Shown here in pieces: positions 8,062 through 11,510 of a stretch of 11,510 bases of DNA. Every line of letters starts with the position of its first letter. Within the stretch, counting starts at the first letter, position 1. The stretch comes from an uncultured Prevotella sp. (GTDB taxonomy: Bacteria > Bacteroidota > Bacteroidia > Bacteroidales > Bacteroidaceae). The notes under the pieces were generated by a model. It was not told the DNA's origin, ran no database searches, and saw nothing but the letters and a program-made list of their open reading frames with translations. Position numbers and translations under genes: made by a program. Location of the stretch: contig CALIIG010000155.1 of the NCBI GenBank assembly GCA_938018155.1, positions 1 to 11,510 on the forward strand, given 5' to 3'.

Positions 8062-8097
8062 ATCCCGCTTCAATATTTGGAGCGGGATTTGTTTTTG
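8062..8097 (+). terminator. rho-independent terminator after aspS
   Basis: ATCCCGCT (8062-8069) pairs with AGCGGGAT (8081-8088), extended by two further pairs (one G-U), with an AATATTT loop, then TTGTTTTTG. It lies about 35 nt after the aspS stop. Confidence 0.9.
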
Positions 8098-8116
8098 TCA
8101 TATTCATTTAATAAGT

Positions 8117-8148
8117 ATTTGATATTCAAATGTTTGATTTATATCAAA
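8117..8148. repeat. two adjacent TTTGA/TCAAA inverted repeats (operator-like)
   Basis: ATTTGA-TAT-TCAAAT (8117-8131) and TTTGAT-TTAT-ATCAAA (8133-8148) are two perfect inverted repeats sharing the TTTGA/TCAAA half-site, with centres about 16-17 nt apart. They lie about 80-110 nt upstream of the candidate -7 element of the DUF2582-like gene. They could be a dimeric regulator's tandem operator; A/T-rich palindromes also arise by chance. Confidence 0.35.
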
Positions 8149-8229
8149 AAATATTGGATATCGGTGTATACAAGTATTGTAAGTTGTAATTTTATTGACT
8201 ATATATAACATTTATTGATGATAATTGCT

Positions 8230-8237
8230 TATATTTG
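8230..8237 (+). promoter_or_regulatory. candidate -7 element for the basic-tail winged-helix gene
   Basis: TATATTTG, followed by CAACC, fits TAnnTTTG and lies 58 nt before the ATG at 8295. There is no clear TTTG at the right distance upstream, so the assignment rests on the -7 match and on the position after the aspS terminator. Confidence 0.5.
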
Positions 8238-8294
8238 CAACCATAATAATGAGTTTCTAAAACAGGAAAAAGGGTTATTTTAAATTTTCTAATT

Positions 8295-8591
8295 ATGGTA
8301 GAGAAAAAGACTTCAAAGTGTGCAGTAGCCAAAAAATCAACATCAGCTGTAGCCAGGAAAACAGCAACCAAATCGAAGATGCCAAAGGAAGAGTTCTTCG
8401 TTGATGCAGAAAATGCAGGTTTCCGTGCAGGAGATGTGTACCAGGCATTGTATGCTGCGGGAGCTTCAAAATCGGTAGAAGAACTGGTAAAGCTCACAGG
8501 AAAAACTGAAGCAGAGGTATTACTCGGCATCGGATGGCTGTTAAAGGAAGGCAAGGTAAAGGGCGATGCAGGAAAAGTATTACTTGCTTAA
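8295..8591 (+). CDS. DUF2582-like winged-helix protein with basic N-terminal tail
   Basis: A 98-aa protein in two parts. Residues 1-32 are rich in Lys, Ala, Ser and Thr (AKKSTSAVARKTATKSK) and resemble the disordered basic tails of histone-H1-like or nucleoid proteins. Residues ~38-98 resemble the DUF2582 winged helix-turn-helix domain (PF10771): helix 1 GFRAGDVYQALYAAG, helix 2 SVEELVKLTG, recognition-like helix TEAEVLLGIGWLLKEGKV, and a short wing GDAGKVLLA. DUF2582 proteins are small, widespread in Bacteroidetes, and of unproven function; DNA binding is inferred from the fold and charge. The ATG at 8295 is the first in frame and has an A/T-rich leader. The gene appears monocistronic or loosely linked to the 112-aa gene, with a terminator hairpin about 50 nt after its stop. 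Domain assignment is from memory of the family pattern, not a search. Confidence 0.8.
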   Translation: MVEKKTSKCAVAKKSTSAVARKTATKSKMPKEEFFVDAENAGFRAGDVYQALYAAGASKSVEELVKLTGKTEAEVLLGIGWLLKEGKVKGDAGKVLLA

Positions 8592-8631
8592 AGGCAAATG
8601 GTATCATTGATACTTTTTGATTAGTTAATTG

Positions 8632-8691
8632 ATGTATTTTGACAAACCGCAATTCAAAAGATATTTGGACTGCGGTTTTTTCTATGGATGA
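8632..8691 (+). other. possible 19-codon leader ORF spanning a terminator
   Basis: ATG at 8632 opens a short frame reading MYFDKPQFKRYLDCGFFYG and stopping at TGA 8689-8691. Seven of 19 codons are Phe or Tyr. It runs across the whole terminator hairpin at 8644-8681, and its stop lies within the overlap ATGGATGA with the start codon (8684) of the next gene in another frame. This is what a translation-coupled attenuator would look like, but a short ORF rich in T-run-derived Phe codons can arise by chance. No promoter immediately upstream is convincing (TACTTTTTG at 8611-8619 is one base too long for the consensus). Confidence 0.2.
8644..8681 (+). terminator. intrinsic terminator after the DUF2582-like gene
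   Basis: AAACCGCA (8644-8651) pairs with TGCGGTTT (8671-8678). After one A/C mismatch the stem continues through TT/GA and CAAA/TTTG to an AGATA loop, giving about 14 pairs. The T run continues to 8681. It is placed about 50 nt after the stop at 8591 and ends 3 nt before the ATG of the following gene, so it would block readthrough into that gene unless relieved. Confidence 0.8.
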
Positions 8692-9022
8692 AGATATTCT
8701 GAAGGCTCTTGCTGAAGCCGGAAACAAGGGTTTAAGCTTACAGAAGATTGTTATCTATGCTTATAACTCCCGGAATGGTCTGTTCTTTAAATATGAAAAG
8801 GACGCGGTGCGGAAGTATGTCATACGTTTTCTCCGTAAGAATGCGCAGTATCGGGGGTCACCTGTCCAAAGAATATCACGGGGAGTTTATCGTTTGAATC
8901 CTGATTCAGACACGAAGTCACAGCTTCTTTTGAGCTTTGATGAGAACCGGCAAGAACGTGAATCGGTTGCCTCAACATTGGAGGGAAAGCCCGTGCGAAC
9001 CTTATTCGACGATCTTTTATAA
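8684..9022 (+). CDS. small winged-helix-like protein of unknown function
   Basis: I prefer ATG 8684 (112 aa) over the in-frame TTG at 8639 (127 aa), because the extra codons are simply the terminator hairpin sequence. The protein begins MDEDILKALAEAGNKGLSL. Residues ~1-75 suggest a winged helix: helix 1 DEDILKALAEAG, helix 2 SLQKIVIYAYNSR, helix 3 AVRKYVIRFLRKNA, then a wing-like hairpin VQRISRGVYRLNPDS. The SRGVYRLN pattern and overall order recall HARE-HTH or related domains, but I cannot assign a Pfam family. The C-terminal 35 residues are polar and probably flexible. Many Lys and Arg residues in the middle fit nucleic-acid binding. It follows another small winged-helix gene in the same direction; the two are separated by a strong terminator, so expression must use readthrough or an unseen promoter. 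No terminator is obvious downstream. Likely a real conserved hypothetical gene; function unknown. Confidence 0.6.
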   Translation: MDEDILKALAEAGNKGLSLQKIVIYAYNSRNGLFFKYEKDAVRKYVIRFLRKNAQYRGSPVQRISRGVYRLNPDSDTKSQLLLSFDENRQERESVASTLEGKPVRTLFDDLL

Positions 9023-9344
9023 TATAATGTATCTTGTTCCGTGTAATTATTTTTCGGCCTTAATATAACAGTATAGATTGTTTTCTCCCAAAAACCGCGG
9101 TTAATTCTGACACGGATAGCTAATAATATTATCATAAGTATTTAGCAATTACATTAATATATGGAGGGAGTTTTAGCGTAACAGCCTTTTATTTATAGAA
9201 TAAAAAACAGCTACTTCTAAAGTATAGGAAGCATCCGTAGGTTTATATCTTATAATCTGTCTGATTATTTCGAAATATCATTTGTTTACGGAACTATCAT
9301 ATCTGCCGCATTTTTTCAGTTTCTTTGCAAAATATTTTGCCATC
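9023..9344. other. intergenic region between convergent genes, 322 bp
   Basis: No gene or RNA gene is recognisable. The sequence is A/T-rich. It contains a 10-bp palindrome AACCGCGGTT (9093-9102) and a 14-bp perfect palindrome GCAAAATATTTTGC (9327-9340) just after the feoB stop codon. There is also an imperfect inverted repeat around 9211-9240 (CTACTTC with GAA and GTAG) that, read on the minus strand, is followed by a run of six T and could be a weak feoB terminator. None of these is a textbook terminator. Confidence 0.5.
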
Positions 9345-11510
9345 TTATAGGAATAAACGACCCGCCTGGAACACTATTGCCGAAACCACCCAGGCCAGGC
9401 AAGTAGTATAGCCTGCAGCAAAAAGAGCCCATTTCCACGATCCCGTTTCACCCTTGATAGCTGCAATTGTGGCAATGCAGGGGAAATAGAGCAATACAAA
9501 TAGCAGGAAGCAGTAACTTGTAAGCATGGCTAACGGGCCTGCATCGGCAGGGTTGATGCCGTGCATTTCTGCAATATCATTTGTAATATATTGATGCAGA
9601 TGTTCATATTTTCCACCTTCATCGTTGTACGAATTGTCCTCTCCGAAGCTCTCGTCGTTTGAGTAAATAACGCCCATTGTTGAAGCAACAATCTCCTTTG
9701 CGCCAACACCGGCCAGCAATCCTACATCTAATTTCCAGTTAAATCCCTGTAATTTAAATACAGGTTCAACAGTCTTTCCGATACGTCCAATGTAGCTTTG
9801 TTCCTGCTGTTGCTGGTTATTGAGTCCCTTTGGGTGTGGAAAGTATCCCAAAGCCCATACTATTATTGATGCCACAAGAATTATACCGCCCATCTTTCGC
9901 AGATACTGTTTGCCTTTCTCCCATGTGTGACGCAGCAATGCTTTTGTTGTAGGGAATCGATAAGGAGGCAATTCCATCACGAAAGGTGTGTCCTCGCCCT
10001 TTACCATTACTTTCGTAAACAGCTTGCTCATCAACACTGCCATACCGATGCCTGTTAAATAAAGCGACAGCATTACCAGCCATTGCATGTTACGGGTAAA
10101 GAACGTACTAATAATCATAATGTAGATAGGTATGCGCGCTTCGCAGCTCATGAGGGGCAGAATAAGCATGGTTACCAATCTCGAACGGCGGCTTTCTATG
10201 GTACGGGTCGACATTACGGCTGGTACATTACATCCAAATCCCATGATTAATGGGATGAACGATTTCCCGTGTAATCCCATCTTGTGCATCAGTTTATCCA
10301 TAATAAATGCGGCCCTCGACATGTAGCCGGAATCCTCCATAAACGAAATAAACAGATAAAGAATCAATATTTGTGGCAGGAAAACGATTACAGCACCCAC
10401 GCCTCCCAACACACCGTCAATCAGCATAGCCTTTACAGGGCCGTCAATCATGTGCTTGCCGATAGCCTCCTGCAGCCACTCCACACCAGCATCAATCCAG
10501 TCTTGTGGATAAGAACCGAGGTAAAAGGTCGAGGCAAACATCACCATGAGCACCAATATGAATATGGGGAAGCCCACATATTTGTTCGTCATGATGGCAT
10601 CAAGATGATGTGTCCATTCGTAGGTATCGGCGTTGTTGCCTGTTTTGTATTTCGCTTCTTTCAGTGCTCCATGAATAAAACCGTACTTCGCATCCATGAT
10701 AGCGGTTTCCGAATCCTCATTGGTTTCTTCCTTCACGCGCCTGGCAGCGTCATCCCTATGCAGCATAATCTCTCGGGCATCAGGCAAGGTTTCAATTAGC
10801 TTTTCAACCTCATCGTCATGCTCCAAAAGTTTAATGGCAAGATAGCGTGTAGAGTAATGGTCTGTAATATTGGGCACTTTCTTCAAGTGTTCTTGTATTT
10901 CGTTGATGCCATTCTCAATTTCATGTCCATGGTTTATATGAATATGACGATAATGTGCATCCGTATCCTCTGTGCCTTCGTAGGTTTTTATAATCTGCTT
11001 AAAAAGGTTGTCAACTCCCCTTCCCGTTGTAAAGACAGTTGGAACCATTGGTACTCCAAACAGCTCTGAAAGCTTATCATAGTCAATGTTGTCCCCTCTT
11101 CTCTCTGTTTCATCAAACATATTGAGGGCCACAACCATGCGCATGTGCATGTCGATGAGCTGTGTGGTAAGATAAAGATTGCGTTCAAGGTTTGACGTAT
11201 CTATTACGTTTATAATCACATCTGGCGTTTGTTCAACCAATTGCTTACGCACATAAAGCTCTTCAGGCGAATAAGCCGAGAGCGAATACGTCCCAGGAAG
11301 GTCTACAATATTAAATTTATAGCCATAAAATGTAGCGTGACCTTCTTTGGCATCAACCGTAACACCCGAATAGTTTCCAACGCGTTCGTGTGCTCCCGAC
11401 ACAAAATTGAAGAGCGAAGTTTTGCCACAATTGGGGTTACCTACGACCGCAACGTTAATTTTTTTAATCTTTTCAACGGCAACTTTCTCTAATTCTTTTT
11501 CCGATATCCA
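9345..11510 (-). CDS. feoB: ferrous iron transporter FeoB (5' end outside window)
   Basis: 721 codons are visible; the frame is open to the window edge, so the true start lies beyond 11510. It is the Fe(II) importer of the inner membrane with a cytoplasmic G-protein domain. Counting from the edge: G1 GNPNCGKTS (24-32), G2 region NYSGVTVDAKEG, G3 DLPG (70-73), G4 NMFD (130-133), and a G5-like TTGRGVDNL. After a helical GDI-like linker come the membrane segments with both Gate repeats: GCNVPAVMSTRTIESRR then PLMSCEARIPIYIM, and later GVGAKEIVASTMGVIY. It ends AGRLFL. At least 23 residues precede the P-loop strand, more than in a stand-alone FeoB (about 8 before GNPN in the E. coli protein). This suggests an N-terminal FeoA-type domain fused upstream, as is common in Bacteroidales (inference). 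A GTG at 11402 is internal (it follows the P-loop) and not a start. Complete C-terminus with TAA stop. Confidence 0.96.
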   Translation of the reverse strand, partial: WISEKELEKVAVEKIKKINVAVVGNPNCGKTSLFNFVSGAHERVGNYSGVTVDAKEGHATFYGYKFNIVDLPGTYSLSAYSPEELYVRKQLVEQTPDVIINVIDTSNLERNLYLTTQLIDMHMRMVVALNMFDETERRGDNIDYDKLSELFGVPMVPTVFTTGRGVDNLFKQIIKTYEGTEDTDAHYRHIHINHGHEIENGINEIQEHLKKVPNITDHYSTRYLAIKLLEHDDEVEKLIETLPDAREIMLHRDDAARRVKEETNEDSETAIMDAKYGFIHGALKEAKYKTGNNADTYEWTHHLDAIMTNKYVGFPIFILVLMVMFASTFYLGSYPQDWIDAGVEWLQEAIGKHMIDGPVKAMLIDGVLGGVGAVIVFLPQILILYLFISFMEDSGYMSRAAFIMDKLMHKMGLHGKSFIPLIMGFGCNVPAVMSTRTIESRRSRLVTMLILPLMSCEARIPIYIMIISTFFTRNMQWLVMLSLYLTGIGMAVLMSKLFTKVMVKGEDTPFVMELPPYRFPTTKALLRHTWEKGKQYLRKMGGIILVASIIVWALGYFPHPKGLNNQQQQEQSYIGRIGKTVEPVFKLQGFNWKLDVGLLAGVGAKEIVASTMGVIYSNDESFGEDNSYNDEGGKYEHLHQYITNDIAEMHGINPADAGPLAMLTSYCFLLFVLLYFPCIATIAAIKGETGSWKWALFAAGYTTCLAWVVSAIVFQAGRLFL

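Noticed and set aside
8295..9022. Toxin-antitoxin pair formed by the two small adjacent genes
   Set aside because: A terminator separates them, both look like winged-helix proteins, and neither shows a toxin motif (RelE, PIN, Fic, HipA or similar).
9211..9235. Resemblance to an FRT (Flp recombinase) site: AAAGTATAGGAA
   Set aside because: Only 12 contiguous bases match the right arm/spacer edge. The opposite 13-bp arm is missing and the inner spacing is wrong, so it is coincidence and not an engineered scar.
11400..11402. GTG as a start codon for a 685-aa FeoB
   Set aside because: The G1 P-loop GNPNCGKTS lies upstream in the same frame, so a start here would remove the GTPase site.

Overview
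The window looks like a chromosomal segment from a Bacteroidales bacterium, most likely Prevotellaceae. Reasons: promoters fit the Bacteroidetes consensus (TAnnTTTG at -7 with TTG/TTTG about 19-20 nt upstream), start codons have A/T-rich leaders without strong Shine-Dalgarno sequences, and the gene set is typical of that group (large PpiD-type periplasmic foldase, small exported DUF1573 protein, DUF2582-like winged-helix protein, FeoB that probably carries an N-terminal FeoA). The genus is inference. I see no prophage, insertion sequence, CRISPR array, tRNA or rRNA.

Layout, left to right. Bases 1-36 are probably the last codons of an upstream gene. Bases 37-414 are noncoding and hold an unusual GC-rich array of degenerate ~22-nt palindromic repeats. 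Then come a 713-aa membrane-anchored PpiD/SurA-like folding factor (415-2556, +) and a 369-aa exported protein of unknown function (2767-3876, +). These are separated by a terminator and a good promoter. A 19-bp perfect hairpin lies between the 369-aa gene and the convergent SLC13/DASS sodium-coupled anion transporter (4033-5499, -). A DUF1573 exported protein (5695-6087, -) is divergent from aspS, aspartyl-tRNA synthetase (6259-8028, +). Two small winged-helix-like genes follow: a DUF2582-type protein with a basic, histone-tail-like N-terminus (8295-8591, +) and a 112-aa uncharacterised protein (8684-9022, +). The right end is feoB (9345-11510, -), the ferrous iron transporter, cut by the window edge before its start.

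Most genes are single transcription units with their own promoter and terminator, so there is little operon logic. Themes are envelope protein folding (PpiD, unknown exported protein), solute and metal uptake (DASS carrier, FeoB), translation (AspRS) and small DNA-binding-like proteins.

The most intriguing spot is 8632-8691. An intrinsic terminator hairpin sits exactly inside a 19-codon aromatic-rich short ORF whose stop overlaps the start codon of the second small winged-helix gene, which resembles an attenuator. The other points worth a look are the GC-rich repeat block at 56-224 and the paired TTTGA/TCAAA inverted repeats at 8117-8148. No previously undescribed multi-gene system is evident; the candidates are small regulatory or repeat elements and uncharacterised proteins.
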